A DNA stretch of 64,000 bases from Achromobacter sp. MYb9. GTDB lineage: Bacteria; Pseudomonadota; Gammaproteobacteria; Burkholderiales; Burkholderiaceae_B. Where the stretch lies: positions 62,001 through 126,000 of the forward strand of contig NZ_PCOQ01000007.1 of assembly GCF_002975275.1 (NCBI RefSeq), in the 5' to 3' direction. The stretch's first letter is position 1. Every line of letters begins with the position of its first letter. The position numbers were made by a program, and so were the translations under genes. The notes beneath the pieces are model-generated. The model made no database searches, was not told the origin of the DNA, and saw nothing but the letters and a program-made list of their open reading frames with translations. Positions 25,509 through 35,472 of this stretch are shown piece after piece.

Positions 25509-26489
25509 TCAGTCCAGCGTGATGTTCGCGCGTTCGGCCACCGCGCCGAACGTGCGCAGTTCACGGGCGATCTGTTCGTGAAACGCCTGGCCCGGCAGGT
25601 ACACGGGTTCCAGGGCCAGGTCCGACACGGCCTTGCGCATCTGCGGATCTTCCATGATCTTGGCGACCGCGCGGTTAAGCGTGTCGAGAACCGGCGCGGG
25701 CGTGCGGGCCGGGGCGGCCAACGCGTACCAGCCGACGAAGGACACCTCGGGAATGCCCGCTTCGGTGAAGGTGGGGACGTCCGGCAACTGCGGCACGCGG
25801 TGCTCGCCCGTGACGGCCAGCGCGCGGACCTTGCCCGCGCGCACCTGCGGCGCGGCCGACGAAACCGTGTCCACGCCCAGCGCGACCTCGCCGCCGATCA
25901 TCGCGGTGATCAATTGCGCGCTGCCCTTATAGGGCACGGGCAGCATCTTGGCGCCCGCGGCTTCGGCGAACATTTCGCCGGCCAGGTGCGGCGCGGAGCC
26001 AGGTCCGAAGGTGCCGTACATCAAGCCGCCCTTGTCGCTTTGGCGTTTGGCCAACGCGGCCGCTTCCTGCACCGTGTTGACCGCAAGCCCGTTCTGGGCC
26101 AGCAGCACGACCGGGGCCATGGCAACGATGGCGATCGGTTCGTAGCTGTTGATCGGGTCGTAGGGCAACGTGGATTTCAAGGCCGGCAATACCGTATAGG
26201 TCGTGCTGCCCGATAGCAGCAGCGTGTAGCCATCGGGTTGCGCGCGCGCCACCGCATCGGCGCCGATCACGGTGGACGCCCCGGGGCGGTTTTCCACGAT
26301 CACGGATTGCCCCAGGTTGCCCGACAGGCGGTTGGCCAGCAACCGGGCCACCGTGTCAGTGGCGCCGCCTGGCGTGAACGGCACGACGATCTTGATCGGC
26401 TGTTCGGGGTACGCGGCGTGGACCTCGCCCGCATAGGCGGCGACGGCAAGGTTGAACGCCATCACGGCGGCACAAAATCTAGCGGTCAT
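25509..26489 (-). CDS. Bug-family TTT substrate-binding protein
   Basis: 326 residues with a Sec signal peptide (cleavage near GEVHAAYPE) and Bug-fold motifs PIKIVVPFTPGGATDTVAR, VIVENRPGAST and QLPDVPTFTEAGIPEVSF. It is a periplasmic carboxylate binder. No permease genes lie beside it, which is common for Bug proteins in this group of bacteria. The M20 peptidase gene lies 48 bp upstream in the same direction, so the two may form an operon in which the protein captures the peptidase's substrate or product (inference). Confidence 0.9.
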   Translation of the reverse strand: MTARFCAAVMAFNLAVAAYAGEVHAAYPEQPIKIVVPFTPGGATDTVARLLANRLSGNLGQSVIVENRPGASTVIGADAVARAQPDGYTLLLSGSTTYTVLPALKSTLPYDPINSYEPIAIVAMAPVVLLAQNGLAVNTVQEAAALAKRQSDKGGLMYGTFGPGSAPHLAGEMFAEAAGAKMLPVPYKGSAQLITAMIGGEVALGVDTVSSAAPQVRAGKVRALAVTGEHRVPQLPDVPTFTEAGIPEVSFVGWYALAAPARTPAPVLDTLNRAVAKIMEDPQMRKAVSDLALEPVYLPGQAFHEQIARELRTFGAVAERANITLD

Positions 26490-26537
26490 GGCAAAGCTCT
26501 CGAAGGGTCATGGGGAAACGCGGGAAAGGGTAGGGGG

Positions 26538-27962
26538 TCAGGCGGCCGCGGGAAAATCCGGGGCAGCGGCGGCGTCCCGCAGCGCGGCGCCCTGGTCGCC
26601 AAGGTCCCAGAACAGGCCGGCCATGATGGCGAGGCCTTCGCGCGCGACGCTGCCCAGCAGGTGTTCATTGGGCGCGTGCTGGGCGCAGGCGGGGTAGGAA
26701 TGTGGCACCCACAACGTGGGCAAGCCCAGTTGATCGGCAAAAATGTCGTTGGGCAGCGAGCCGCCCAGGTTGGGCAGCAGCGCAGGCCGTTTGCCGGTCG
26801 TGCGTTCCAGCGACGCGGCGGCCCAGCGCACCCAGGCGTTGTCCGGCGACAAGCGGGTAGCGCCGGCCTGCATGCCGATCCGCACCTGCACGTCTTCAAA
26901 GCCGGCTTGGCGCAAATGCTCGCGCACATGGGTTTCCAGGGCGCGCCAGTCGGTGCCCACCACGAAGCGCAATTGGCACCAGGCCACGGCTTCGGGCGGG
27001 ATCGCGTTCACCGGCTTGGACGGGTCGCCCGCGCCGAACGTCAGGACGTCCAGACTGTTCCAGCCAAATACCTTCTCGGGGGCGGACAGGCCGGGTTCGC
27101 CCCACCACGCGTTGATCTCGGGATCGTCCTCGCCGCCGCCCACCTGCAGGTCGGCCAGGGCGTCGGCGACCGCGGCCGGAATGGGAGGAGGGCGCAGGCC
27201 GTCGACGCAGATGCGGCCGGTGGCGTCGACCAGGGTGCCGATGGCGTGCATCAGCACGATAGCGGGGTTGGACAGCAGGCCGCCCCAATTGCCGGAGTGG
27301 TAGCCGCGCTCCCGCGCGCGCAGCTTCAATTCGAAATTCACCGCGCCGCGCGATCCCATGAAAAGCGTGGGGCGCTCGGCGCTCAGGCGCGGGCCGTCGC
27401 TGGCGATGAACACGTCGGCCGCCAGCGCGTCGCGTTGTGCGTTGCAGAAGGCGGCCAGGCCGGGCGAACCGGCCTCTTCGCCGGTCTCGATCAGCCACGT
27501 CGTGTTGAAACCCAGCTTGCCGTCGCGTGCGGCGATCACATGCCGCAGGGCTTCCAGGTTGATGGAGTGCTGACCCTTGTTGTCGGCCGTGCCGCGGCCA
27601 TACCAGCGGTCACCTTCGACCTGCAGCCGCCACGGGTCGCGTCCCGCTTCCCATTTCGCGGCGTTGCCCCGCACGACATCGCCGTGGCCATACATCAGCA
27701 CGGTCGGCAGGCCCGCTTGTTCGAGGCGGCGCGCCACCAGGATAGGCAAGTCCGCGCCGGCGGGGTTCGCATGGACTTCACAGGAAAAGCCCAGCGCGGT
27801 CAGCAGCGGGATCAGGTCTTCATTCAGATAGGCGTGCTGGGCGGCCGCTTGTTCCGGCACTTCGCTTTCCGTGGCGTAGGCGACGCGACGCGCCAACGTG
27901 GTTAGCAGGGCGCCGGAGTCGTAGGCATCAACGGCGTGGAGGACGGCTTGTTCGCGATTCAC
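26538..27962 (-). CDS. M20-family metallopeptidase / dipeptidase
   Basis: About 474 residues with the di-zinc M20 ligands in order: MYGHGDVV (His, Asp), GRGTADNKG (bridging Asp), ETGEEAGSPG (general base and ligand Glu), FIASDGPRL (Asp) and CAQHAPNEH (His). A dimerisation lid lies in the middle. It should hydrolyse a dipeptide or N-acyl amino acid in the cytoplasm. The start is taken as GTG 27962 (GAGAG upstream); ATG 28022 would place the start inside the divergent promoter region. It faces a LysR gene, its likely regulator, and precedes a Bug gene. Confidence 0.88.
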   Translation of the reverse strand: MNREQAVLHAVDAYDSGALLTTLARRVAYATESEVPEQAAAQHAYLNEDLIPLLTALGFSCEVHANPAGADLPILVARRLEQAGLPTVLMYGHGDVVRGNAAKWEAGRDPWRLQVEGDRWYGRGTADNKGQHSINLEALRHVIAARDGKLGFNTTWLIETGEEAGSPGLAAFCNAQRDALAADVFIASDGPRLSAERPTLFMGSRGAVNFELKLRARERGYHSGNWGGLLSNPAIVLMHAIGTLVDATGRICVDGLRPPPIPAAVADALADLQVGGGEDDPEINAWWGEPGLSAPEKVFGWNSLDVLTFGAGDPSKPVNAIPPEAVAWCQLRFVVGTDWRALETHVREHLRQAGFEDVQVRIGMQAGATRLSPDNAWVRWAAASLERTTGKRPALLPNLGGSLPNDIFADQLGLPTLWVPHSYPACAQHAPNEHLLGSVAREGLAIMAGLFWDLGDQGAALRDAAAAPDFPAAA

Positions 27963-28076
27963 ATCGGCTCTCGGGGTGCGCAAAGGAAGCACAAAGTTAT
28001 TACGCTTCACCCCGTGCCACAATTAGATAATTAGCATCTTTGACATGCCTTTAAGGCATGGATTGTGGAGCCGACC

Positions 28077-28985
28077 ATGATTTCACTGGCCTTGAGGTAT
28101 TTCCTGGAGGTTGCCCGCTGTGGTTCCATCGCCGGGGCCGCCGCAGCGCAACACGTGGCGGCTTCTGCCGTCAGCCGCCAGATCGCCAAGCTGGAAGACG
28201 ATCTTGGCATCGTGCTATTCGAGCGCCAGGCGCGCGGCATGGCGCTGAGCGAAGCCGGCCGGCAGCTTGCCGCCTACGCCAATGCCGCCGCGCTGGAGGC
28301 CGAGCGCGTCACGACCCAGATCCGCCAGCGCGGCCACGTGGGCGACGTGACCATCCGGCTGGCCTGTACCGAAGGCTTCGCGCACCGCTTCCTGCCGCTC
28401 AGCATGGCGGAGTTCAAACGCGTGCGGCCGGAGGCGCGGTTTCACTTGCATGTCGAGCGCCCGGACGAGGTCAGCCGGCAGGTCCTGGAGGGTCTGTCGC
28501 AGATCGCGCTGCGCTATTCCACGGCGCAGGACGAACGTCTGAAGACCGAATTGCTGACGCGCGCGCCGGTGTATGCGGTGATGTGCCGCAGCCATCCGCT
28601 GGCCAGCCGTCGTAGCGTGGGCATGCGGGATCTGCTGGACTATCCGTTATCGCTGGGCGATTCAGGCACGACGGTCCGGCAACTGTTCGACGCCGCGTGC
28701 GCGAATGCCGGGCTGCATGTCGAACCGGCCTATGTGTCGAATCATTCAGCGGCGTTCCTGCCGATGCTGCCGGGCAGCCGCATTGTGGCGTTGACCGGGT
28801 ATCTGACCCTGATGGGCCAGGCGGGTAGCGAAGGGCTTGCCGGCGTGCCATTCACGAATCCGGAAATGCGGCAGCGGACCATCCAGGTGCTGACCTTGCA
28901 GGGAAGGACCCTGCCGCTGCTGGCCCGGGAGTTCCTGGCGTTCATGGCAGATCGCCTGACCGTGGCGACGCGCTTGCCGGAGTAG
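28077..28985 (+). CDS. LysR-family transcriptional regulator
   Basis: 302 residues. The N-terminal helix-turn-helix reads LRYFLEVARCGSIAGAAAAQ, then AASAVSRQIAKLEDDLGIVLFER, and the C-terminal co-inducer domain covers residues 90-295. ATG 28077 has GGAG 6 nt upstream and is preferred over GTG 28065. It is divergent from the M20 peptidase-Bug operon, with 114 bp between the two starts, and probably controls it. The effector is unknown. Confidence 0.9.
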   Translation: MISLALRYFLEVARCGSIAGAAAAQHVAASAVSRQIAKLEDDLGIVLFERQARGMALSEAGRQLAAYANAAALEAERVTTQIRQRGHVGDVTIRLACTEGFAHRFLPLSMAEFKRVRPEARFHLHVERPDEVSRQVLEGLSQIALRYSTAQDERLKTELLTRAPVYAVMCRSHPLASRRSVGMRDLLDYPLSLGDSGTTVRQLFDAACANAGLHVEPAYVSNHSAAFLPMLPGSRIVALTGYLTLMGQAGSEGLAGVPFTNPEMRQRTIQVLTLQGRTLPLLAREFLAFMADRLTVATRLPE

Positions 28986-29032
28986 CGCCGCCAGGGCGTC
29001 GGCCCCCGCCAAGCGTTCGCGCATGCCGGGTG

Positions 29033-32000
29033 TTACTCGCGCGGGGTGTCGTCGCTCTCGTTGCCGGCTTCAAGCGGCATGTCGATATGACACGCAATGC
29101 CGTCCGATCTGAACTCCATTGCGGTCTTGGCGCGCAACGTGTGCGCCAGCGTATGCTCGATCAGATCGCGGCCAGAGCCCCGCCGCGTCGCGTCGGGGGG
29201 GGAGGGCAGGCCGGATTCAGCCCAATCCAGGACCAGATGCTCTCGATTGCCATCGCGGCGTTCGATGCGCCATTTGATATCCAGCCGGCCCGATTCGTAG
29301 CGTAGCGCGCCGTACTTGAAGGCGTTGGTCGCCAGTTCGTGGACGGCCAGCGCCAGGGGCTGGATGCGTTCGGGGCTGATGCTGACCTCGGGCCCGCTGA
29401 TCGTTACCTGCCGTTCGTTGCCGACGGCGTCGAGTTCACGACGAACGACGCCGCTGAATGCGATCCTGTCGCCATTGGATTCGCTCAGCAGACCCTGCAC
29501 ACGCCCCAGGGCGGCCAGGCGGGTCTCGAAGCGCTGGAACGATTCGCCATCACCCAAGGTCCGCCGCGCCACGCTTTGCACCAGCGCCAGCAGGTTGCGG
29601 GTCCGGTGCTGCAGTTCGGAGATCAGCACGCGGTGGCGCCGTTCGGCGCGGGTGATGAGCGTGATGTCGATGAACGTCACGACGACGCCGTCGACCTGGC
29701 TGTCGCTGCTGCGGTAAGGCACCAGGCGCAGCAGGTAGTGCTTGCCGTCCAAGGTGCCGGCGATACGGCGTTCTACCGGCTGATAGTGGGTATAGACCTG
29801 GGCGATATCGTTGGCGAAGGAGGGCAGGTCGAAACGGCTGGCCAGATCGGTGATGGGGCGGCCGCAGTCGCTGGGCAGGATGTTGAAGACATCGCCCATG
29901 GCTGGCGTGAAGCTGCGGATGATCAGGTTGCGATCCAGGAATAGCGTGGCGATCGCGGTACTTTCAAACAGGTTGTGCAGGTCGCTGTTGCTGCGGTCCA
30001 GTTCGTCGACTTTGCCGTGCAGTTCGGCGTTGACCGTGTGAAGTTCTTCGTTCAGCGACACCAGCTCTTCCTTGGATGCCTCCAATTCTTCGTTGGTGGA
30101 CTGGAATTCCTCGTTGACCGACACCAGCTCTTCGTTGGAGGACTTCAGTTCCTCCAGTGCGGTTTCGTATTCTTCGATCATCGATTGCAGGCGTTCACGC
30201 GTGTCGCGCAATTCCAGCTCGACCTGCTGGGCCGCGCCTTGCTGCGTGACGCTGCCTCGCACATGGGCATCCTCGCGATTGAGGATGGGGCGCTGATCAG
30301 CGAACAGGATCAGATATAGGGACTCGTTTTCCTTATGGTCGGCCAAGGGCTCCACGGTCAAGGTCACCAGTTGGACGCGGCCATCCTCAGCATCCACGGG
30401 CACGTTTTCGCGCACCGCGGACAGGCCGGTCTCGGCGGCCTCGTGCAAGAGGGTGCGCAGGTCCAGGCGCAGGCCCTTGCGCGCCAGTGTCAACACTTGG
30501 CGGGTCGGCAGGCCGGCCGCGGCCTCCAGGTACTTGCCTGTGCGGCCAGAGTAATAGACGATGTCGCCGTCGCGATTGACCAGCACGTGGGGCGGGGCGT
30601 GTTGCGCCAGCACCTGGCTATCGACCGATTGGCGCAGCGCCGAGGCGCCGGTTTGTGAGCGGCGGTGGGCGGAATGTGGCGGGTCCAGTTTATGCATGGA
30701 GGGCAAGGTGATGGGTGGACGTGGCTGCGCGCCGATATCCGCTCGGCGCTGGAAGATCCGGTGTTTTTTGTCGATCGGGCTGAACAGGTCGCTGAACTGG
30801 GTGACGTTCTCCGACATACCCAGGAACAGATAGCCGCCGGGACGCAGCGCGTAGTGGAATGTCGGGATGACCTGCTTCTGAATGGCGCCGCCGAAATAGA
30901 TCAGCAGATTGCGGCATGACACCAGGTCGATCCGGGAAAAAGGCGGGTCGCGTAACACGTTATGGGGTGAAAAGATGCATAAGTCCCGCACCGACTTGCT
31001 GACCACGTAACTGTCGCCATCGGCCACGAAATAGCGTTCGCGCCGCTCGGGCGATAGGCCGTCAAGCAACGCGCCAGGGTAGCGCGCCGCGCGGGCGACG
31101 GCCAATGCGCGGTCGTCGATATCGGTGGCGAAAACCTGCACCCGGGGCGCGGCCGGTAGGGTATCCATGTGCTCGCGCAGCAGGATCGCCAGCGAATAGA
31201 CCTCTTCGCCCGTAGCGCAACCAGGCACCCACAGGCGTACGGTTTCGGTGGCGTCGCGGTCTTTCAGCAACTGCGGGATCACCCGCTTCTGCAGGGACTC
31301 GAAGGCCTCGGCGTCGCGGAAGAAATTCGTGACGCTGATCAGCAGATCGCGGAACAGGGCGCCCGCTTCCTGGGAATGCTGCTTCAGGAATTCAACGTAG
31401 GCGTCGAGGGCGAGCATCTGGTTTACGTGCATGCGGCGCTGGACGCGGCGCATGAAGGTCTTGCTCTTGTATCCGCTGAAATCGTGGCCGACGCGGGCGC
31501 GAAGGAGCGCGTAGATTTCGTGCTTGGCGGCTTCCAGCCGGGCGCGCTCCGGGCCTTGGGCGGCGCCCTCGTCCAGATCGTCCAGGTGGCGCAGCCCCGA
31601 CGCGAAGTCGACCAGTTTCACGCCCATCTGATCGGCCGGCACGATGAAGTCGACCAGGCCCGTGGCGATGGCGCTACCGGGCATCTCCGGGCTGCTCGGG
31701 CCGAAGCCGTCGACCGCCTGCGCAAGGGTCAGGCCGCCTTGCTCCTTGATCGCCTTGATGCCCAATGTGCCGTCCGAGTCGCCGCCGGACAACACCACGC
31801 CCGCCGAGAATTCGCCGTAATCCAGGGCCAGCGACGTGAAGAACAGGTCGATTGGGCGCGGCCCGCGCTGCTCTGCCACTCGTTGGCGCAGCCGCAGCCG
31901 CCCCTCATGGATCGACATGACTGCATCGGCGGGAAGCACGTAGACGTTGTCGGCCAGGACCTCCGCGTCCTGCGTGGCAGTCTGGACCTTGAGGTCGGTG

Positions 32001-32173
32001 TAGTGTTGGATCACCTCTGGCAAGTGGCTTTCGCGCACGGGGCTCAGATGGGTAAGTACGACGAACGCCAGCCCCGGCTTTGGGGGCACGCCGCGAAAAA
32101 ATCTTTCCAGCGCCTCGACGCCGCCGGCGGAGGCGCCGATACCCACAATTGGAAAATCCGTTCGCACAGTCAT
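29033..32173 (-). CDS. CheB-CheR-PAS-HWE histidine kinase fusion
   Basis: 1046 residues with four parts. A CheB methylesterase domain (1-190) has the triad members S15 (GIGASAGG), H42 (LTHLSP) and the Asp in LSGGDSDG. A CheR methyltransferase domain (about 210-480) has the SAM motif VPGCATGEEVYS and CRNLLIYF. A long coiled coil (about 645-720) repeats SNEELVSVNEEFQSTNEEL-like units. A PAS domain leads to an HWE-type kinase (ELQHRTRNLLALV, HELATNAFKYGAL). The receiver domain of true CheB is absent. It lacks chemotaxis neighbours and ends the strand's gene group; its target regulator is not nearby. Confidence 0.92.
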   Translation of the reverse strand: MTVRTDFPIVGIGASAGGVEALERFFRGVPPKPGLAFVVLTHLSPVRESHLPEVIQHYTDLKVQTATQDAEVLADNVYVLPADAVMSIHEGRLRLRQRVAEQRGPRPIDLFFTSLALDYGEFSAGVVLSGGDSDGTLGIKAIKEQGGLTLAQAVDGFGPSSPEMPGSAIATGLVDFIVPADQMGVKLVDFASGLRHLDDLDEGAAQGPERARLEAAKHEIYALLRARVGHDFSGYKSKTFMRRVQRRMHVNQMLALDAYVEFLKQHSQEAGALFRDLLISVTNFFRDAEAFESLQKRVIPQLLKDRDATETVRLWVPGCATGEEVYSLAILLREHMDTLPAAPRVQVFATDIDDRALAVARAARYPGALLDGLSPERRERYFVADGDSYVVSKSVRDLCIFSPHNVLRDPPFSRIDLVSCRNLLIYFGGAIQKQVIPTFHYALRPGGYLFLGMSENVTQFSDLFSPIDKKHRIFQRRADIGAQPRPPITLPSMHKLDPPHSAHRRSQTGASALRQSVDSQVLAQHAPPHVLVNRDGDIVYYSGRTGKYLEAAAGLPTRQVLTLARKGLRLDLRTLLHEAAETGLSAVRENVPVDAEDGRVQLVTLTVEPLADHKENESLYLILFADQRPILNREDAHVRGSVTQQGAAQQVELELRDTRERLQSMIEEYETALEELKSSNEELVSVNEEFQSTNEELEASKEELVSLNEELHTVNAELHGKVDELDRSNSDLHNLFESTAIATLFLDRNLIIRSFTPAMGDVFNILPSDCGRPITDLASRFDLPSFANDIAQVYTHYQPVERRIAGTLDGKHYLLRLVPYRSSDSQVDGVVVTFIDITLITRAERRHRVLISELQHRTRNLLALVQSVARRTLGDGESFQRFETRLAALGRVQGLLSESNGDRIAFSGVVRRELDAVGNERQVTISGPEVSISPERIQPLALAVHELATNAFKYGALRYESGRLDIKWRIERRDGNREHLVLDWAESGLPSPPDATRRGSGRDLIEHTLAHTLRAKTAMEFRSDGIACHIDMPLEAGNESDDTPRE

Positions 32174-32242
32174 GGTCTCTTCGGCCTGATCAAGCAGGTA
32201 AACAGCGTATGAAGCGTCGACGAATCAGAAACCGGGGGATGA

Positions 32243-32278
32243 CGCGCCACCTAATGCGGAAATACGGGAGGTGGCGCG
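32243..32278. repeat. 10-bp inverted repeat between mdtC and the CheB/CheR kinase
   Basis: CGCGCCACCT (32243-32252) and AGGTGGCGCG (32269-32278) are perfect inverse copies 16 bp apart, in the 221-bp gap after mdtC and before the kinase gene. It could be an operator for the kinase or a terminator of the pump operon; there is no U-tract. I see no reading frame of note in the rest of the gap. Confidence 0.45.
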
Positions 32279-32394
32279 GGTGCGTGCATAGTCCCCTTTT
32301 TCTGCGTCGGCGCCAAAACGCCATGGTTAACGCGCTGTTATCGGATACACGCAGCGACATTACCATGGACGCCCGGGGATTGATATGCGAAGAA

Positions 32395-35300
32395 CTAGCC
32401 CGCACGGACGCGTGCGCTGCGTACCTTCAGCCGCAGCCGTTCCAGCGCCAGATAGACAATCGGCGTCGTGTACAGCGTCAGGAACTGGCTGATCATCAGG
32501 CCGCCGACGATCGCGACGCCCAGCGGGCGCCGCAGTTCGGATCCTTCTCCCACGCCCAGCACCAGGGGCAGCGCACCCAGCAGGCCGGCCAGATTGGTCA
32601 TGACGATAGGCCGCAGGCGCAACATCGCGGCGCGGTGGATGGCTTGTTCCGCCGTCAACCCTTCGCGCCGTTCCAGGCTAAGCGCGAAGTCGATCATCAA
32701 AATGGCATTCTTCATGACGATGCCGACAAGCAGGAACAGCCCCAACAGCGCAATCAGGGTGAATTCGATGTTCGCCAGCCGCAATGCCAGCAAGGCCCCC
32801 ACGCCCGCCGACGGCAGCGTGGACAGGATGGTAAGCGGATGCAGGGGACTTTCGTACAGGATGCCTAGCACCAGATAAATGGCGACCAGCACTGCCAGGA
32901 TCAGCCAGGGCTGGTCCTGCACGCTTTGCTGGAAGTTGCGGGCGTCGCCGCCCAGGCGCGTCTGGATCGTGGAGGGCACCATCAGCTTCGCCATCGTGGC
33001 ATCGATGGCGGCAAGCCCCTGTTCCAGCGACACGCCTTCGGCCAGCGAAAAGCCGACGCCCACGGCCGCGAACAGGCCGTCGTGGAAGACGCGGTCGTTG
33101 ACCAGGCCGTTCTCATACGTGGCGAACGCCGTCAGCGGGATGCGGGTGCCATCGGCCGCCACGACCTGCACCTGCTCCAGGACCTCGGGGTCTTCGGTGT
33201 AGCGCGGGTCCAGTTCCAGCACCACGCGGTACTGGTTCATGGCGTCGTACAGGGTGGCGACCTGGCGCTGGCTGAAGGAATTGCTTAGCACGCTGCTGAT
33301 CGTGTCCATGTCCACGCCCAGGCGCTGGGCGGCGCTGCGGTCGATATTGATCACCACCTGCTGGGTGGCGCCGTCGCCCACGGCGTCCACGTCGCGCAGT
33401 TCCGGAATGGCTTGCATGGCCTTCGAGATCTTGCGCGACCATTCCCGCAGCGCGGGCACGTCGCTGGCCATGATGGCCAGTTCGTGGTCGCCCGAATTGC
33501 CGAAGCCGCCCGGCATGCGCAGGTCTTGGTCCACGTTAAGGAAGAACATGCCGCCCGGCACCGGCGGTGCGTTCAGGCGTAGCCAATTGATGACTTCGGT
33601 TGAGGATTCGGTGCGCTGGGCCACGGGCTTCAGGCGGATCAGGAAGAGCGAATTGCTGATGCCGAGCCCGCCGCCGTTATAGCCGATGACGTCTTGCACG
33701 GCCGGGTGCTTGAGCACCAGCTGGCGATACTGGTCGATCTTGGGCTGCATCACCTGGAACGAAAAGCCGTCGTCGCCCCGCACGAATCCGACCAGCTGGC
33801 CCGTGTCCTGCACCGGCAGGAAGCCCTTGGGCGCGTCCACGTACAGGTAGACGTTCAGCCCGATGACGCCGGCCAGTACCAATAGCGTCAGGCGCGCATG
33901 GTCAAGCACCCGCGCAAGCGATGCGCCGTACCCGTCGTGCAGGCGCGCGAAGGCGGCCTGCATGCGCGAGGGCCGGGCGGGGACGGCGTGCGGCGTTGCT
34001 CCGGGCTTGAGCCAGCGCGCGCACAGGGCGGGGATGATGGCGACCGACACCCCCAGCGAGATCACCGTGGCGGCCACCAGCGTGATCGAGAATTCTCGGA
34101 ACAGCCGTTCGACGAGCCCGCCCATAAACAGGATGGAGACGAACACCACGCTCAGGGCGACGGTCATGGCGACCAGCGTGAAACCCACTTCGCGCACCCC
34201 GCGCAGTGCCGCCTTGCGCGGCGACAGACCGCGTTCGATGTGCCGCGAGATGTTCTCCAGCACCACGATCGCGTCGTCCGCCACCAGCCCGGCGGCCACG
34301 ATCAGCGCCATCAGCGACAGGTTGTTCAGCGAAAAGCCCCACACATACATGACCGCGAAGGTGGCGATCAGGCACACCGGAATCGCCACGCTGGGGATGG
34401 CAGCCGCCCGCGCGTTGCCCAGGAACAGCCACACCACCAGGATCACCAGCGCCGTGGCCAGCCCCAGCGTGACGTGGGCTTCGCGCAGGGTGGCGTTGAT
34501 GCCGGGCGAGCGGTCCAGCGCCACGGTCAGGTCCACGTCGGCCGGCATCAGCGCCCGCAACCCGGGCAGGGCCTCGTTGATGGCCGTGATGGTTTCGATG
34601 ATGTTTGACCCCGGCTGGCGGCTGATGGTCAGCACGACCGCAGGGTTGCGGTTGTGGAAGCCGCTGCTGTAGCGGTTTTCCACCGAATCGCTGACTTTCG
34701 CCACCTGCGCCAGCCGGATGACGGCGCCATTCCGGTGGCGCACGATCAGGCTGTCGTACTCTTGCGCGGTGCGCGGCTGCGCGGGCGTGCCGACCTCCCA
34801 ACGCTGGCCCGCCGAATCCAGCTGGCCTTGCGGGCGCATCGGCGCCGCGTCGGAGACGGCCTCGCGCACGTCGTCCAGCGCCACGCCGTAGTGAGCCAGC
34901 GCGTTCGGATTGACCTGCACTCGCACGGCGGGCAATGAACTGCCGCCCATCGTCACTTCGCCCACTCCGTTGATCTGCGAGATTTTCTGCGCCAGCACGG
35001 TCGTGCCCAGGTCGTACAACTGGCCAGCGGGACGCGTCGGGGAACTGAGCGCCAGCGCCATGATGGGCGCTTGCGAGGGGTTGATCTTTCGATAGCTGGG
35101 ATTGCCCGGCATGCCCGCGGGGAGTTCGGCGCGGGCCGCGTTGATGGCCGCCTGCACGTCGCGGGCCGCTTCATTGACGTCGCGGTCCAGGTCGAACTGC
35201 AACTGCACGCGCGTGGCGCCCTGATTGCTGGACGACGTCATGGAGCTGACGCCCGCGATGCCGCCCAAGGCACGCTCCAGCGGGGCGGCCACGGTGCTGG

Positions 35301-35472
35301 CCATGCTCTCGGGGCTGGCGCCCGGCAGCTCGGCGCGCACTTCGATGGTGGGGAAATCCACCTGGGGCAGGGGGGCCACGGGCAGCAGCCGCCAGGCCAC
35401 CGCGCCTAGCAGCGTCAATGCCAGCGCCAGAAATATGCAGGCGACCGGCCGGTGCAGCAGAGCCCGGATCAT
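32395..35472 (-). CDS. mdtC: RND efflux transporter, MdtC-like
   Basis: 1025 residues with the classical RND layout: helix 1 ([29 protein letters not shown]), two large periplasmic loops, and central helices with the proton-relay aspartates in [13 protein letters not shown]. The protein is closer to MdtC than to AcrB in length and N-terminal motif. With MdtB it would form a heteromeric inner-membrane trimer exporting bile-salt- or novobiocin-like compounds and metals; actual substrates are unknown. Its start overlaps the mdtB stop (ATGA). Last gene of the mdtABC-like operon; no tolC-type channel gene follows. Confidence 0.9.
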   Translation of the reverse strand: MIRALLHRPVACIFLALALTLLGAVAWRLLPVAPLPQVDFPTIEVRAELPGASPESMASTVAAPLERALGGIAGVSSMTSSSNQGATRVQLQFDLDRDVNEAARDVQAAINAARAELPAGMPGNPSYRKINPSQAPIMALALSSPTRPAGQLYDLGTTVLAQKISQINGVGEVTMGGSSLPAVRVQVNPNALAHYGVALDDVREAVSDAAPMRPQGQLDSAGQRWEVGTPAQPRTAQEYDSLIVRHRNGAVIRLAQVAKVSDSVENRYSSGFHNRNPAVVLTISRQPGSNIIETITAINEALPGLRALMPADVDLTVALDRSPGINATLREAHVTLGLATALVILVVWLFLGNARAAAIPSVAIPVCLIATFAVMYVWGFSLNNLSLMALIVAAGLVADDAIVVLENISRHIERGLSPRKAALRGVREVGFTLVAMTVALSVVFVSILFMGGLVERLFREFSITLVAATVISLGVSVAIIPALCARWLKPGATPHAVPARPSRMQAAFARLHDGYGASLARVLDHARLTLLVLAGVIGLNVYLYVDAPKGFLPVQDTGQLVGFVRGDDGFSFQVMQPKIDQYRQLVLKHPAVQDVIGYNGGGLGISNSLFLIRLKPVAQRTESSTEVINWLRLNAPPVPGGMFFLNVDQDLRMPGGFGNSGDHELAIMASDVPALREWSRKISKAMQAIPELRDVDAVGDGATQQVVINIDRSAAQRLGVDMDTISSVLSNSFSQRQVATLYDAMNQYRVVLELDPRYTEDPEVLEQVQVVAADGTRIPLTAFATYENGLVNDRVFHDGLFAAVGVGFSLAEGVSLEQGLAAIDATMAKLMVPSTIQTRLGGDARNFQQSVQDQPWLILAVLVAIYLVLGILYESPLHPLTILSTLPSAGVGALLALRLANIEFTLIALLGLFLLVGIVMKNAILMIDFALSLERREGLTAEQAIHRAAMLRLRPIVMTNLAGLLGALPLVLGVGEGSELRRPLGVAIVGGLMISQFLTLYTTPIVYLALERLRLKVRSARVRAG

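Noticed and set aside
26238-27905. Plus-strand open frame of 555 codons opposite the Bug and M20 genes
   Set aside because: Spans the gap between two real genes and has no motif; antisense shadow.
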